DNA of 64,000 nucleotides from Algibacter sp. L1A34 (lineage in GTDB: Bacteria; Bacteroidota; Bacteroidia; Flavobacteriales; Flavobacteriaceae). The notes under the pieces were generated by a model. It saw only the letters and a program-made list of their open reading frames with translations, had not been told where the DNA came from and searched no databases. The position numbers and the translations under genes are program-made. Below are positions 52,160 through 61,904 of this stretch, in pieces (the stretch's first letter is position 1; each line of letters begins with the position of its first letter). The stretch is from assembly GCF_009796805.1 (NCBI RefSeq), contig NZ_CP047029.1:1539501-1603500 (forward strand), written 5' to 3'.

Positions 52160-53131
52160 CTATTGCACAGTTTTATTTGTTTTTTTTCTATTGTAAATTG
52201 GAAGGTAAATTAATGAAAGGCCACCAAAAATAATAACCATTAAAGTTTGTGATGCCCACATAATCCATCCGAAAGCAATACTTGGTTCTTCTGCAATTCC
52301 AAAAATTGAAAAGGCTGCGTAAATAGCTAAAGGGTAGGAGCCTATTCCTCCATTGGTGGCAGCAATACTAAAGCTTGCCGAAATAAAACCTATTAAAATG
52401 GCGCCTGCAGAAATACCGTGTAAATCTGTTAAGGAAAAGGATGTTATGTAGAACATGAGTAAGTACATGCCCCAAATGAAAAGAGTGTGGAAAATGAACG
52501 CCCATTTCTTCTTCATTTTAAAAATGCTCAATGCGCCTTCAATTAATCCGTTAGCAAAACTTCTAATTTTTAATGCTATTTTAGAATGACTTCTTCTTAA
52601 TAATCGTAAAAATAAAAAACCTAGCAAAATACATATAGCAAGTGCTATTCCTATTTTTACAGGATTAAACTTTTCGACTAAAAAACCATAAATAAAATCG
52701 AATTGTAGAAAGAGTGTTATTGCAATAATACTAAGCATAACAATCATGTCTGCGATACGTTCGGCAACAATAGTTCCGAAGCCTTTTTCGAATGGCACAC
52801 CTTCGTAATTTGTAAGTATCGATGCTCTTGCAACTTCGCCAGCCCTTGGTATGGTGTAGTTTATTAAATAAGTTGCAAAAACAGCCATGATGCTATTTCC
52901 GAATTTTATTTTGTAACCCATGGGTTCTAGCATAAAAAGCCAGCGGTAAGAGCGTGATAAATGACTTAATAAACCTAAAAAGACACCTAATATAATCCAT
53001 TTATAGTCGGCATTTTTCGCGTATTCAATGATTTCTTCTATCGATACTTTAGATAGTGAATACCAGACTAAAAAAACTCCCAATAGTAATGGGAGTGTAA
53101 TTTTAAGTATATTTTTTGCTTGTTTATTCAA
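52160..53131 (-). CDS. Flippase-like/UPF0104 (LPG-synthase TM region) membrane protein
   Basis: 323 residues with about seven to nine membrane helices and the family's conserved core (LSHLSRSYRWLFML, INYTIPRAGEVARAS, ERIADMIVML, ATNGGIGSYPLAIYAAF). Related domains transfer or flip lipids, including lysyl-phosphatidylglycerol. Without the soluble synthase domain a flippase or glycolipid role is likely, but the substrate is unknown. The start codon is TTG (53129-53131), 4 nt after the panD stop; an in-frame ATG would lose the first helix. It is co-transcribed with panD. Confidence 0.85.
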   Translation of the reverse strand: MNKQAKNILKITLPLLLGVFLVWYSLSKVSIEEIIEYAKNADYKWIILGVFLGLLSHLSRSYRWLFMLEPMGYKIKFGNSIMAVFATYLINYTIPRAGEVARASILTNYEGVPFEKGFGTIVAERIADMIVMLSIIAITLFLQFDFIYGFLVEKFNPVKIGIALAICILLGFLFLRLLRRSHSKIALKIRSFANGLIEGALSIFKMKKKWAFIFHTLFIWGMYLLMFYITSFSLTDLHGISAGAILIGFISASFSIAATNGGIGSYPLAIYAAFSIFGIAEEPSIAFGWIMWASQTLMVIIFGGLSLIYLPIYNRKKTNKTVQ

Positions 53132-53135
53132 AAGC

Positions 53136-53486
53136 TTATTTCAGTAGATTGGTCGCTTCATCAGGAAATACTAACGATGGTTTAAATACTTTAGCTTCTT
53201 CAATATCCATGAAGGCATAAGTTATTAAAATAAGTACATCGCCAGGTGCAACTAATCTTGCAGCAGCGCCGTTTAAAGTGATTTCGCCACTGTTTCTTGG
53301 TCCTGGAATGGCATAGGTTTCTAGTCTTGCTCCATTATTGTTGTTTACAATTTGGACTTTTTCACCCTGAATAATGTTAGCAGCTTCCATTAAATCCTCA
53401 TCGATAGTGATACTACCAATGTAATTTAAATCGGCACCTGTAACTTTTACTCGGTGTATTTTAGATTTTACTACTTGAATTTGCAT
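53136..53486 (-). CDS. panD: Aspartate 1-decarboxylase (PanD)
   Basis: 116 residues. It makes beta-alanine from aspartate for pantothenate synthesis. It is made as a proenzyme and self-cleaved at Gly24-Ser25 ([12 protein letters not shown]) to form the pyruvoyl group; the cleavage site is intact. C-terminal [13 protein letters not shown] is typical. It lies 13 nt after panC and 4 nt before the flippase-like gene, consistent with one operon. Confidence 0.96.
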   Translation of the reverse strand: MQIQVVKSKIHRVKVTGADLNYIGSITIDEDLMEAANIIQGEKVQIVNNNNGARLETYAIPGPRNSGEITLNGAAARLVAPGDVLILITYAFMDIEEAKVFKPSLVFPDEATNLLK

Positions 53487-53499
53487 GCGGCAAAGATAA

Positions 53500-54351
53500 T
53501 TAATTTAGTGCGATATTATCAATTAGTCTAATATCGTCTGCATATACTGCAATAAACGCTCTATATGCTTTGTTGTTCGTTTTTCGTTTTAAAGGTTTTA
53601 ATGTTTCAACTTCGGAAATTATGAAATACTCTAATTCTAATAAATCATGATTTTTAAATTGCCTCTCAACCCATTCCATTACTTTCTTAGCACTTTTTGT
53701 GCCAAATTTTATTTTGGCAGTTTTTAGTGTTTCATAGATGAAGGGTGCTGCTTTGCTGAAATGCGGTTTTAGCCTTGTGTTTCGTGAGCTCATAGCTAAG
53801 CCATTAGCTTCGCGATGAATTTTACAACCCACTATTTCTAATGGCATTTGATGTTTTTCAACTAATTTTTTAATAATTTGAAGTTGTTGGAAATCTTTCT
53901 CACCAAAATAAGCTTTGTTTGGTTTTACAATTTCAAAAAGGCGTTTTACTATGGTTCCAACACCATTAAAATGCCCATCACGAAATTTGCCTTCCATTTC
54001 AAATTCTAATCCGTCGAATTCAAAGTCTTCCGAAACCGTATTGCCTTCATAAACATCATCTACAGAGGGTGCGTAAACCATAATTTTGGTTTCACTAACT
54101 GTTTTTAATAATGCAACATCACTTTCCAATGTCCTCGGGTACTTATCGAGGTCTTCAGGATTATCAAACTGGGTTGGGTTAACAAAAATGCTAACCACAA
54201 CCATATCATTTTCTTCTAAAGCCTTTATTACTAATTGCAAATGCCCTTCATGTAAAGCGCCCATTGTAGGCACTAATCCTAAAGTTAGTTTTTTAGCTTT
54301 TACAGCATCAATTGCAGCTGTAATTTGTTGTTTTTCCGAGTAAACTTCCAC
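53500..54351 (-). CDS. panC: Pantothenate synthetase (PanC)
   Basis: 283 residues. It condenses pantoate with beta-alanine, using ATP. Motifs: [16 protein letters not shown] (HxGH nucleotide site), [30 protein letters not shown] and [11 protein letters not shown] (KMSKS-like). The start is GTG (54349-54351); no in-frame ATG lies upstream. Together with panD it supplies two of the late pantothenate steps; panB is not in the window. It is divergent from the starch-synthase-like gene. Confidence 0.95.
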   Translation of the reverse strand: MEVYSEKQQITAAIDAVKAKKLTLGLVPTMGALHEGHLQLVIKALEENDMVVVSIFVNPTQFDNPEDLDKYPRTLESDVALLKTVSETKIMVYAPSVDDVYEGNTVSEDFEFDGLEFEMEGKFRDGHFNGVGTIVKRLFEIVKPNKAYFGEKDFQQLQIIKKLVEKHQMPLEIVGCKIHREANGLAMSSRNTRLKPHFSKAAPFIYETLKTAKIKFGTKSAKKVMEWVERQFKNHDLLELEYFIISEVETLKPLKRKTNNKAYRAFIAVYADDIRLIDNIALN

Positions 54352-54414
54352 CTTTTATTTAAAATTTAACGCTTGCAAACTTAAGATTTTACAAGCAATC
54401 TGCATAAAATTTTG

Positions 54415-54422
54415 TACTTTTG
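54415..54422 (+). promoter_or_regulatory. Predicted -7 box in the panC/starch-synthase-like intergenic region
   Basis: TACTTTTG fits TAnnTTTG on the plus strand, 91 nt before the ATG at 54514. A weak -33 is not resolved. It would drive the starch-synthase-like gene and its downstream neighbours. Confidence 0.4.
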
Positions 54423-54513
54423 CGTGTTTTTTAACGAGAATTCGCAACAAACTAAGGGTTTTTTCAATGAATTTTTATAAAAAAATAAGTTAAAAGTCAT
54501 CAAAAATATACAT

Positions 54514-55323
54514 ATGAAAGATAAGAGGGTATTATACGTATCATCTGAGGTAGTTCCTTATTTACCAGAAACGGAGATTTCGTCAATGTCGTTTGAAGCG
54601 CCAAGATTAGTAAATCAACAAGGAGGGCAAATAAGAATCTTCATGCCTAGATACGGGAATATTAATGAGAGAAGACATCAATTACACGAAGTTATTAGGT
54701 TATCGGGAATCAATTTAGTGATAAACGATTTAGATATGCCTTTAATTATCAAGGTTGCATCTATTCCGAAAGAACGTATTCAGGTTTATTTTATCGATAA
54801 TGATGAGTATTTTAAAAGAAAAGCGACGTTAACGGATGAGGCTGGGAAATTGTTTTCGGATAATGACGAACGTGCTATTTTCTTCGCAAAAGGCGTGATT
54901 GAAACGGTTAAGAAACTTAATTGGTCTCCAGATATTATACATATACATGGTTGGTTAGCATCATTATTGCCAGTTTACTTAAAAGAATATTATAAAGATG
55001 AGCCTCTTTTTAACGAAAGTAAAATTGTGACTTCGATATACAATCAAAGTTTTAACAATACGTTAAATAAAGATCTGATTAATAAAGTTAAATTTGACAA
55101 TATTAATGAAGATGCTATTAAAGTGCTTGAGGAGCCAACATATAACAACCTAATGAAAGTTGCTATTGATTACTCTGATGCAATAATAGTAGGGTCTGAA
55201 GACATAACAGAAGAAGTAGATGCGTACATAAAAGCATCTGACAAGCCTATTTTAGAGTATAAAACTAAAGATGAATTTGGTGAAGCTTATACAAACTTCT
55301 TTAATAACGAAGTTTTAGGCTAG
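54514..55323 (+). CDS. Starch/glycogen-synthase-like N-terminal-domain protein
   Basis: 269 residues, about half the length of GlgA. It matches only the N-terminal GT5 domain: KDKRVLYVSSEVVPYLPE, RIFMPRYGNINERRHQLHEV, PDIIHIHGWLASLLPVYL. The KTGGL-type ADP-glucose motif near the N-terminus is replaced by LPETEISSM, and the C-terminal glycosyltransferase domain is absent. It is therefore not a functional glycogen synthase on its own. The DUF4270 lipoprotein gene follows 28 nt later and panC is divergent, an arrangement I recall as common in Bacteroidota. Function unknown. Confidence 0.85.
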   Translation: MKDKRVLYVSSEVVPYLPETEISSMSFEAPRLVNQQGGQIRIFMPRYGNINERRHQLHEVIRLSGINLVINDLDMPLIIKVASIPKERIQVYFIDNDEYFKRKATLTDEAGKLFSDNDERAIFFAKGVIETVKKLNWSPDIIHIHGWLASLLPVYLKEYYKDEPLFNESKIVTSIYNQSFNNTLNKDLINKVKFDNINEDAIKVLEEPTYNNLMKVAIDYSDAIIVGSEDITEEVDAYIKASDKPILEYKTKDEFGEAYTNFFNNEVLG

Positions 55324-55351
55324 CCTACTCAAAATTCATTTAAAAAAATTT

Positions 55352-57037
55352 ATGAAAAAGACATTTAAAGCCCTTAAATTCCCTGCTGCATTCCTATTTT
55401 TATTAACTAGTTTTGTTGCTTGCGATAAAGAATTTACCGAGTTGGATAGTGCCGTTTTAGGAAAAGACAACGCTAATTTCGATACTGGTTTATACGAAAT
55501 TCCAATTGTAGCGTATAATAAAAAGTTAGAGTCTGTTCAGGTTAATAATTTGGCTTCTTATTTATTAGGAGTGTTTAACGATCCTGCTTACGGACAAACT
55601 ACCGCTAGTATTGTTACGCAAGTAACCCCATCTAGTTATGATCCAGATTTTGGTGATAATCCGGAGATAACTTCAGTCGTACTTACAATTCCTTACTATA
55701 GTAGAATTAATAATTACGATGAAGATGGTAATGCGGAATATACTATTCAAGATTCTTTATATGGTGATTATACGGGTACAGTAAAACCGTTTAAGTTGTC
55801 TATTTATAAAAACGACTATTTTTTAAGAGACTTTGATCCTTTTGCTGATGCCGATGGAGATACTACTCAAAAATATTATTCATATCCCGATGGGAGTTCT
55901 GATAATGTGGCCTACAACGGAAGCTCTACTATTAATTTCGATAATCTAAAAGGAGAATTAATTTTTGAGGATGAAAGTGTGGAGCCGAGTTCTGATGTTA
56001 TTATAACTGTTACAGATGTAGGAACCGATGATGAGTTAACAACAAGAAGTGCACCCGCTTTTAAAGTTGAGTTAGATCCTGAATTTTGGAAAAACCTTAT
56101 AATTGAAAAAGAAGGTGAATCAGAATTAAGTAATGCTAATAATTTTAATAATTATTTTAGAGGTCTGTTTTTTAAAGCAGAAGCTGTAGATGATGATGGG
56201 AGTATGGTTATGCTTGATATGAGTTCTACAGAGGCTAATATTGTTATTAACTATAGTTATGATTCTACTATTGTAGACGAAACTATAGAAGGAACTTATA
56301 CTTTGTCTTTTACAGGTAATACACTAAATACTTTTGTAAATAAAATTACAGAGGTTACTCTAGCAGATGGAGATGAAACTAATGGAGATGAAGAACTTTA
56401 TTTAAAAGGTTCTGGTAATTCTATGGCTGTGGTTGATTTGTTTGAAAATGATGAAGCTAAAAAAGATTTCTTAGATAGTTTTAGAATTCCTAGTGGAGAT
56501 AATTACGAAAAAGACGAAGATGGTAACTATATTTTAAACAGGTTAGTGAATGATGCACAGCTTGTTATATATGAAGATGAGGTTATGCAGGCGTTTCCAG
56601 ACGATTCTAATGGTAATAACTATAGTCATTTCAATAGAATTTATGCTTACGATGTAAATAATAGTCAATCTACTATCGATTATGATTTCGACCCAATTGA
56701 ATCAGATACGGATCCGTTTAATTCTAAATTAATTAGCCAAGGACAACGTGTTGGTGATGAAAATGGTAATTATAAATATAAAATTCGTTTAACTGAACAC
56801 TTAAATAATATCTTGGTTAACGATTCTACAAATACTAAAATTGGTTTAGTATTATCTACCAATGTGAACTATATAACAAATGCTAAAATCGCGGATAGTG
56901 ATGATGAAGATGTTACTAATGTACCTGCAGCATCCGTTATTACCCCAAGAGGAACAGTATTGTATGGTTCTAATGAAAGCGTTGATCAAGAGAAAAAAAT
57001 TAAACTTAAAGTGTTCTATACAGAGCCAAACAAATAA
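55352..57037 (+). CDS. DUF4270 lipoprotein
   Basis: 561 residues. Signal peptide with lipobox (TSFVACDKE, Cys about 25) and a long, very acidic beta-rich body (many NxDD and YDxD segments), fitting DUF4270, a family largely confined to Bacteroidota. It lies between the starch-synthase-like gene (28 nt) and glmS (11 nt), so the three are probably one transcript. The lipoprotein is likely outer-membrane. No enzymatic motif is seen. An association with cell-envelope sugar supply is only positional. Confidence 0.88.
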   Translation: MKKTFKALKFPAAFLFLLTSFVACDKEFTELDSAVLGKDNANFDTGLYEIPIVAYNKKLESVQVNNLASYLLGVFNDPAYGQTTASIVTQVTPSSYDPDFGDNPEITSVVLTIPYYSRINNYDEDGNAEYTIQDSLYGDYTGTVKPFKLSIYKNDYFLRDFDPFADADGDTTQKYYSYPDGSSDNVAYNGSSTINFDNLKGELIFEDESVEPSSDVIITVTDVGTDDELTTRSAPAFKVELDPEFWKNLIIEKEGESELSNANNFNNYFRGLFFKAEAVDDDGSMVMLDMSSTEANIVINYSYDSTIVDETIEGTYTLSFTGNTLNTFVNKITEVTLADGDETNGDEELYLKGSGNSMAVVDLFENDEAKKDFLDSFRIPSGDNYEKDEDGNYILNRLVNDAQLVIYEDEVMQAFPDDSNGNNYSHFNRIYAYDVNNSQSTIDYDFDPIESDTDPFNSKLISQGQRVGDENGNYKYKIRLTEHLNNILVNDSTNTKIGLVLSTNVNYITNAKIADSDDEDVTNVPAASVITPRGTVLYGSNESVDQEKKIKLKVFYTEPNK

Positions 57038-57048
57038 AACATTAACAT

Positions 57049-58902
57049 ATGTGCGGAATTGTAGGTTATATAGGTTATAGAGAAGCTTATCCGATAGTAA
57101 TAGAAGGGTTAAAACGATTAGAATATAGAGGGTATGATAGTGCCGGAATTGCTCTTTTTGATGGCAAAGATCTAAAAGTTTCTAAAACTAAAGGTAAGGT
57201 TGTTGATTTAGAAGCACGTGTAAAAGCTGAGATTACAAATACAGGTAGTGTTGGTATTGGTCACACACGTTGGGCAACTCACGGTGTACCAAACGATGTT
57301 AACTCGCATCCACATCTTTCAAATTCTGGTGAATTAGTTATAGTTCACAACGGAATTATTGAAAACTACGATTCCCTTAAGCAAGAGCTAATTTCTAGAG
57401 GATATACATTTTATTCTGACACGGATACTGAAGTCCTTGTTAATTTAATTGAAGATGTAAAAAAGAAAGAAAACGTTAAGTTAGGTAAGGCTGTACAAGT
57501 AGCCTTAAACCAGGTTGTTGGTGCTTATGCTATTGCTATTTTTGATAAAAACAAACCAGAAGAAATAGTTGTGGCTCGCTTAGGAAGTCCATTAGCTATT
57601 GGTATTGGGGAAAACGAAGATGAGTTCTTTATTGCAAGTGATGCTTCACCATTTTTAGAATATACAAAAAATGCTGTTTATTTAGAAGATGAAGAAATGG
57701 CTGTTATTAGATTCCATAAAGGAGTTAAAGTTCGAAAAATAAAAGACGATTCTATCGTTCAGACTTACGTTCAAGAGCTTCAATTAAACTTAGAGCAAAT
57801 TGAAAAAGGTGGATACGAGCATTTTATGCTGAAAGAAATTCATGAACAACCAAAGGCAATAACAGATACTTATAGAGGTAGATTGTTGCGAAATGAAGCG
57901 ATTATAAAAATGGCTGGTGTTGAAGATAATATGAAAAAGTTTTTAAACGCTAATCGTATTATCATTGTTGCTTGTGGAACGTCTTGGCATGCTGGATTAG
58001 TTGCAGAATATATTTTTGAAGATTTAGCTAGAATACCTGTAGAGGTTGAATACGCTTCAGAATTTAGATATAGAAATCCAATAATTACAGAGAACGATAT
58101 TGTTATCGCTATTTCACAATCTGGTGAAACTGCCGATACTTTGGCTGCTATAAAATTAGCAAAATCTAAAGGTGCATTTGTATTCGGAGTTTGTAACGTA
58201 GTTGGTTCATCTATTGCTAGAGAGTCCGATGCTGGAGCATATACTCATGCAGGTCCAGAAATTGGAGTGGCATCTACTAAAGCATTTACAACTCAAATTA
58301 CGGTTTTAACGCTTATTGCATTAAGATTAGCAAGAGCAAAAGGAACAATTAGTAGTTCTGATTTTCGTCAGCATTTATTAGAATTAGAAATGATTCCCAA
58401 GAAAGTTGAAAAAGCTTTAGAATCTGATGCTCATATAAAAATGATTGCGGATATCTATAAGGATGTTAGTAATTTCCTTTATTTGGGTAGAGGTTTTAAT
58501 TTCCCTGTTGCTTTAGAAGGAGCATTGAAACTTAAAGAAATTTCATATATACATGCTGAAGGTTATCCTGCTGCCGAAATGAAGCATGGACCAATTGCAT
58601 TAATTGACGAAAATATGCCAATTGTGGTTATTGCAACCAAAAAAGGACATTACGAGAAAGTTGTAAGTAACATTCAAGAAATTAAATCGAGAAAAGGAAA
58701 AATTATTGGTATAGTTACCGAAGGTGATGTGCAAGTGAGAGATCTAGCAGACCACGTTATTGAAGTTCCTGAAACTTTAGAGTCCCTGTCTCCATTATTA
58801 ACAACTATTCCACTTCAATTATTATCTTACCATATTGCGGTGTTATTAGATAAAAATGTCGATCAACCACGTAACCTTGCAAAATCGGTTACGGTAGAGT
58901 AA
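57049..58902 (+). CDS. glmS: Glucosamine-6-phosphate synthase (GlmS)
   Basis: 617 residues. It converts fructose-6-phosphate and glutamine to glucosamine-6-phosphate, the entry to peptidoglycan and LPS amino sugars. The nucleophile Cys2 follows the start (MCGIVGYIG). The N-terminal Ntn glutaminase domain spans about 1-240 (GHTRWATHG, HNGIIENY, SDTDTEVL). Two SIS domains follow (ACGTSWHAG, ISQSGETADTL, ASTKAFTTQ), ending PRNLAKSVTVE. No glmS ribozyme is expected or seen. A terminator follows. Confidence 0.97.
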   Translation: MCGIVGYIGYREAYPIVIEGLKRLEYRGYDSAGIALFDGKDLKVSKTKGKVVDLEARVKAEITNTGSVGIGHTRWATHGVPNDVNSHPHLSNSGELVIVHNGIIENYDSLKQELISRGYTFYSDTDTEVLVNLIEDVKKKENVKLGKAVQVALNQVVGAYAIAIFDKNKPEEIVVARLGSPLAIGIGENEDEFFIASDASPFLEYTKNAVYLEDEEMAVIRFHKGVKVRKIKDDSIVQTYVQELQLNLEQIEKGGYEHFMLKEIHEQPKAITDTYRGRLLRNEAIIKMAGVEDNMKKFLNANRIIIVACGTSWHAGLVAEYIFEDLARIPVEVEYASEFRYRNPIITENDIVIAISQSGETADTLAAIKLAKSKGAFVFGVCNVVGSSIARESDAGAYTHAGPEIGVASTKAFTTQITVLTLIALRLARAKGTISSSDFRQHLLELEMIPKKVEKALESDAHIKMIADIYKDVSNFLYLGRGFNFPVALEGALKLKEISYIHAEGYPAAEMKHGPIALIDENMPIVVIATKKGHYEKVVSNIQEIKSRKGKIIGIVTEGDVQVRDLADHVIEVPETLESLSPLLTTIPLQLLSYHIAVLLDKNVDQPRNLAKSVTVE

Positions 58903-58925
58903 TATTTAGCATAAAAAATAAATTT

Positions 58926-58963
58926 ATTAGCCTGGTTTCATTTTTTTTTGAAATCAGGCTAAT
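58926..58963 (+). terminator. Intrinsic terminator of glmS
   Basis: 15-bp stem ATTAGCCTGGTTTCA (58926-58940) with TGAAATCAGGCTAAT (58949-58963), one G-T wobble, and a T8 loop. It ends 61 nt after the glmS stop. Confidence 0.85.
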
Positions 58964-59119
58964 TTTCATTTATACCATCTTTATTTTATGAAAATCACAA
59001 TTTTATCTCTGGTTTTTTGTTAATAAGTGCTATGCGCGCATAATTTTTATGCTTTTTTGTATGTAAATAATACTTAATATACATATATTGCTATTCTAAA
59101 TTAAAACTAACTAATATAA

Positions 59120-61903
59120 ATGAAAGCAATTCTCCCCCTTGTTATGTTGTTTTTTTGTGGAATAACTTTTTCACAAACTACAATTTCTGGTTCTGTTGTC
59201 GACGATAACAGTCAACCTATTCCTGGAGCGAATATTATCGTTCTCGGTACTTCTACAGGAAATATTACCGATTTTGATGGTAATTTTTCTCTAACTTACA
59301 ATCAAAGTCCTCCTTTCACAGTACAAGCAAGTAGCGTTGGCTTTGAAACGGTTACAATTGAAATTACAAAAAACAATCAAAAAGTCGATTTTATTTTAAA
59401 AGAAGGTAATGCTTTAGACGAAGTAGTTATTTCAGCATCTAGAACGCCAGAGCGAGTATTCGAGTCTCCTGTTACAGTAGAACGTTTCGGCCTTAAAGAA
59501 ATTAAAAATACAGCTTCTGCCGATTTTTACGATGGTTTGGAAAACTTAAAAGGTGTAGATGTAAATACTAATAGTTTAACATTTAAGTCTATTAATACAA
59601 GAGGGTTTGCAACATTTTCTAACAACAGGTTTATGCAGTTGGTAGACGGTATGGATAACTCAACACCAGCATTAAATTTTCCTTTAGGGAATTTAGTTGG
59701 TATGACAGAAACTGATGTTTTAAGCGTAGAATTGCTGCCCGGAGCGTCTTCTGCATTATATGGAGCAAATGCCTTTAACGGTATTTTATTTATGAGAAGT
59801 AAGAGTCCTTTCGATCATCACGGTATTAGTGCCTCTGTTAAAAGAGGGATTACTTCACAAGAAGCTTCTGGTGATAACGAATATACCGATGTTAGTATTC
59901 GCGCAGCTTATAAGTTTAGTGATAAATTTGCTGCTAAAGTAAACTTCGGGTATTTAAAAGGAACCGATTGGGCTGCCGTTAGTGAAGAAGATAAAACTAA
60001 TATCGGTGGAACAAGAGCAAATATAGATTACGATGGTATTAATGTTTATGGAGATGAGGTATCTACAAATTTAAAAAATGTAATAGAAAGCGAGACTTTT
60101 TTAGCAAATTTACCTAACCCGTCGTTGGTCGATTTGGTACCACTTGTAGATGTAAGTAGAACAGGTTATGATGAAAGAGATTTAACAAATTATGATGCAA
60201 GTAGTATTAAATCCGATTGGGGATTGTACTATCGTCCATGGGAAAACGATTTTGAAATATCTTATGTTGGTAAGGTTGGAACAGGTTCAACAATTTATCA
60301 AGGAACAAATAGATATAATATCAATAACTTTTTTCAAGAACAACATAAAATTGAATTCAAAAATGACAACTTTTTTGTAAGAGGCTATGTTGTGTCTGAT
60401 AAGGCAGGAGACTCCTATGATATGGTGTTTACTGGTATTAATATAAATAGTGCTTGGAAAGATAATAATACATGGTTTGGAGAATATACTGGAGCATTTA
60501 TTTCTGCAACTCTTGGTGGTGCCGATGAAACTCAAGCACATGCAGCAGCAAGAACAGTTGCTGATACAGGAAGATTTCTTCCAGGATCGGATGAGTTTGT
60601 AGCAGCTTTTAATAGAAGTATAAATGATCCAGACTTAACAACAGGTTCTAAATTTCAAGATGCTTCTACGTATTATCATGCAGATGCAAATTATAACTTT
60701 AGTCATCTTATAGATTTCGCAGATATTCAGGTTGGTGGTTCTTATAGAAAATATAATTTAAATTCATCTGGAACCATTTATACAGATATCGATGGGCCTA
60801 TTACTTATTCGGAATTTGGAATTTATACACAAATTCAGAAAAATTTTGAATTAAGCGATGATATGGAATTAAAACTAACGGGTTCTGCTCGTTATGATAA
60901 ATCGGAATTTTTTGATGGATTTATCTCTCCAAGAATTTCTGGAGCTTTAACACTTAATCAAAATCATAACATTAGAGCGTCAGTTCAAACTGGATTTAGA
61001 AACCCAACAACTCAAGATTTATTTATTGGTTTAAATGCAGGTAGAGCAATTTTAGTTGGTTCTGCTCCTACTAACTTAGATAGATGGACAAGAAATTATG
61101 AGGTATCAGCTGGAGGAAGAGCACTTTTACAACCAGCAAGTATAACGCAAACAGGATCTGCTGCTTATAATAATTCATACACGGCTAGTTCTGCTTTAGA
61201 ACTTGCAGAGACAGGTAATCCTGCGGTATTAGAAGTTGCAAATCCAGAAATAGTAAAACCAGAACAAGTAACCTCAGCAGAGGTAGGTTATAGAGGTAAA
61301 TTCAGTAATATTACTGTTGATTTAAGTGCTTATTACAATAGTTATAAAGATTTTATTTCACAAGAAGTTGTTGTTGCACCATATTACGGAACCGTTGGTG
61401 ATGGAGGCTTATCCATTGCAGCATTAGCAAATGGGGATAGTCAAGCATATAGTACATATACAAATTCTGAGGCAAATGTTAATTCATATGGGGCTTCTGT
61501 CGGTTTATCAACTAAAGTATTTGAAGATTTCGATTTAAGCGCAAGTTATACTTACGCAAAATTAGATTTCGATAGAAATAAATACCCGGATTTTGCAACA
61601 AACTTTAATACACCAGAACATAAATTTAAAGCTACTTTTGGGAATCCAAATCTATTTAAAAATTTCGGTTTTAACGTAGCTTATAGGTTTAGTGATGATT
61701 ATTATTGGGAAGCAACCTTTGCAAATGGTGTTGTTCCAGAATTTCATGTTGTAGATGCACAAATTAACTTAAAGGTTCCATCTATGAAATCTATTTTTAA
61801 GGCAGGTGCAACCAATCTTTTAGGAGATGAATATTTCACAGCAGTGGGTACAGGGCACATTGGGTCTATGTATTATGTTTCATGGACAATTAATAATTTA
61901 TAA
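59120..61903 (+). CDS. TonB-dependent receptor paired with an SGNH lipoprotein
   Basis: 927 residues. Signal peptide (ending ITFSQ). A carboxypeptidase-regulatory-like domain spans about 22-110 (SGSVVDDNSQPIPGANIIVLG). The plug covers about 115-235 (LKGVDVNTNSLTFKSINTRG, GANAFNGILFMRSK), and a long barrel ends SMYYVSWTINNL. The lipoprotein gene starts 1 nt after the stop (ATG at 61905), so a coupled operon is clear. There is no SusD, sigma/anti-sigma or polysaccharide gene nearby. The partner suggests transport of a lipid or ester, but the ligand is unknown. The 217-nt leader has no confident promoter. Confidence 0.92.
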   Translation: MKAILPLVMLFFCGITFSQTTISGSVVDDNSQPIPGANIIVLGTSTGNITDFDGNFSLTYNQSPPFTVQASSVGFETVTIEITKNNQKVDFILKEGNALDEVVISASRTPERVFESPVTVERFGLKEIKNTASADFYDGLENLKGVDVNTNSLTFKSINTRGFATFSNNRFMQLVDGMDNSTPALNFPLGNLVGMTETDVLSVELLPGASSALYGANAFNGILFMRSKSPFDHHGISASVKRGITSQEASGDNEYTDVSIRAAYKFSDKFAAKVNFGYLKGTDWAAVSEEDKTNIGGTRANIDYDGINVYGDEVSTNLKNVIESETFLANLPNPSLVDLVPLVDVSRTGYDERDLTNYDASSIKSDWGLYYRPWENDFEISYVGKVGTGSTIYQGTNRYNINNFFQEQHKIEFKNDNFFVRGYVVSDKAGDSYDMVFTGININSAWKDNNTWFGEYTGAFISATLGGADETQAHAAARTVADTGRFLPGSDEFVAAFNRSINDPDLTTGSKFQDASTYYHADANYNFSHLIDFADIQVGGSYRKYNLNSSGTIYTDIDGPITYSEFGIYTQIQKNFELSDDMELKLTGSARYDKSEFFDGFISPRISGALTLNQNHNIRASVQTGFRNPTTQDLFIGLNAGRAILVGSAPTNLDRWTRNYEVSAGGRALLQPASITQTGSAAYNNSYTASSALELAETGNPAVLEVANPEIVKPEQVTSAEVGYRGKFSNITVDLSAYYNSYKDFISQEVVVAPYYGTVGDGGLSIAALANGDSQAYSTYTNSEANVNSYGASVGLSTKVFEDFDLSASYTYAKLDFDRNKYPDFATNFNTPEHKFKATFGNPNLFKNFGFNVAYRFSDDYYWEATFANGVVPEFHVVDAQINLKVPSMKSIFKAGATNLLGDEYFTAVGTGHIGSMYYVSWTINNL

Positions 61904-61904
61904 G

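Noticed and set aside
54514-55323. Functional glycogen synthase
   Set aside because: Missing C-terminal domain and ADP-glucose motif.
61827-61904. Longer N-terminus for the SGNH lipoprotein
   Set aside because: It lies inside the receptor gene and would mask a standard lipoprotein signal starting at 61905.
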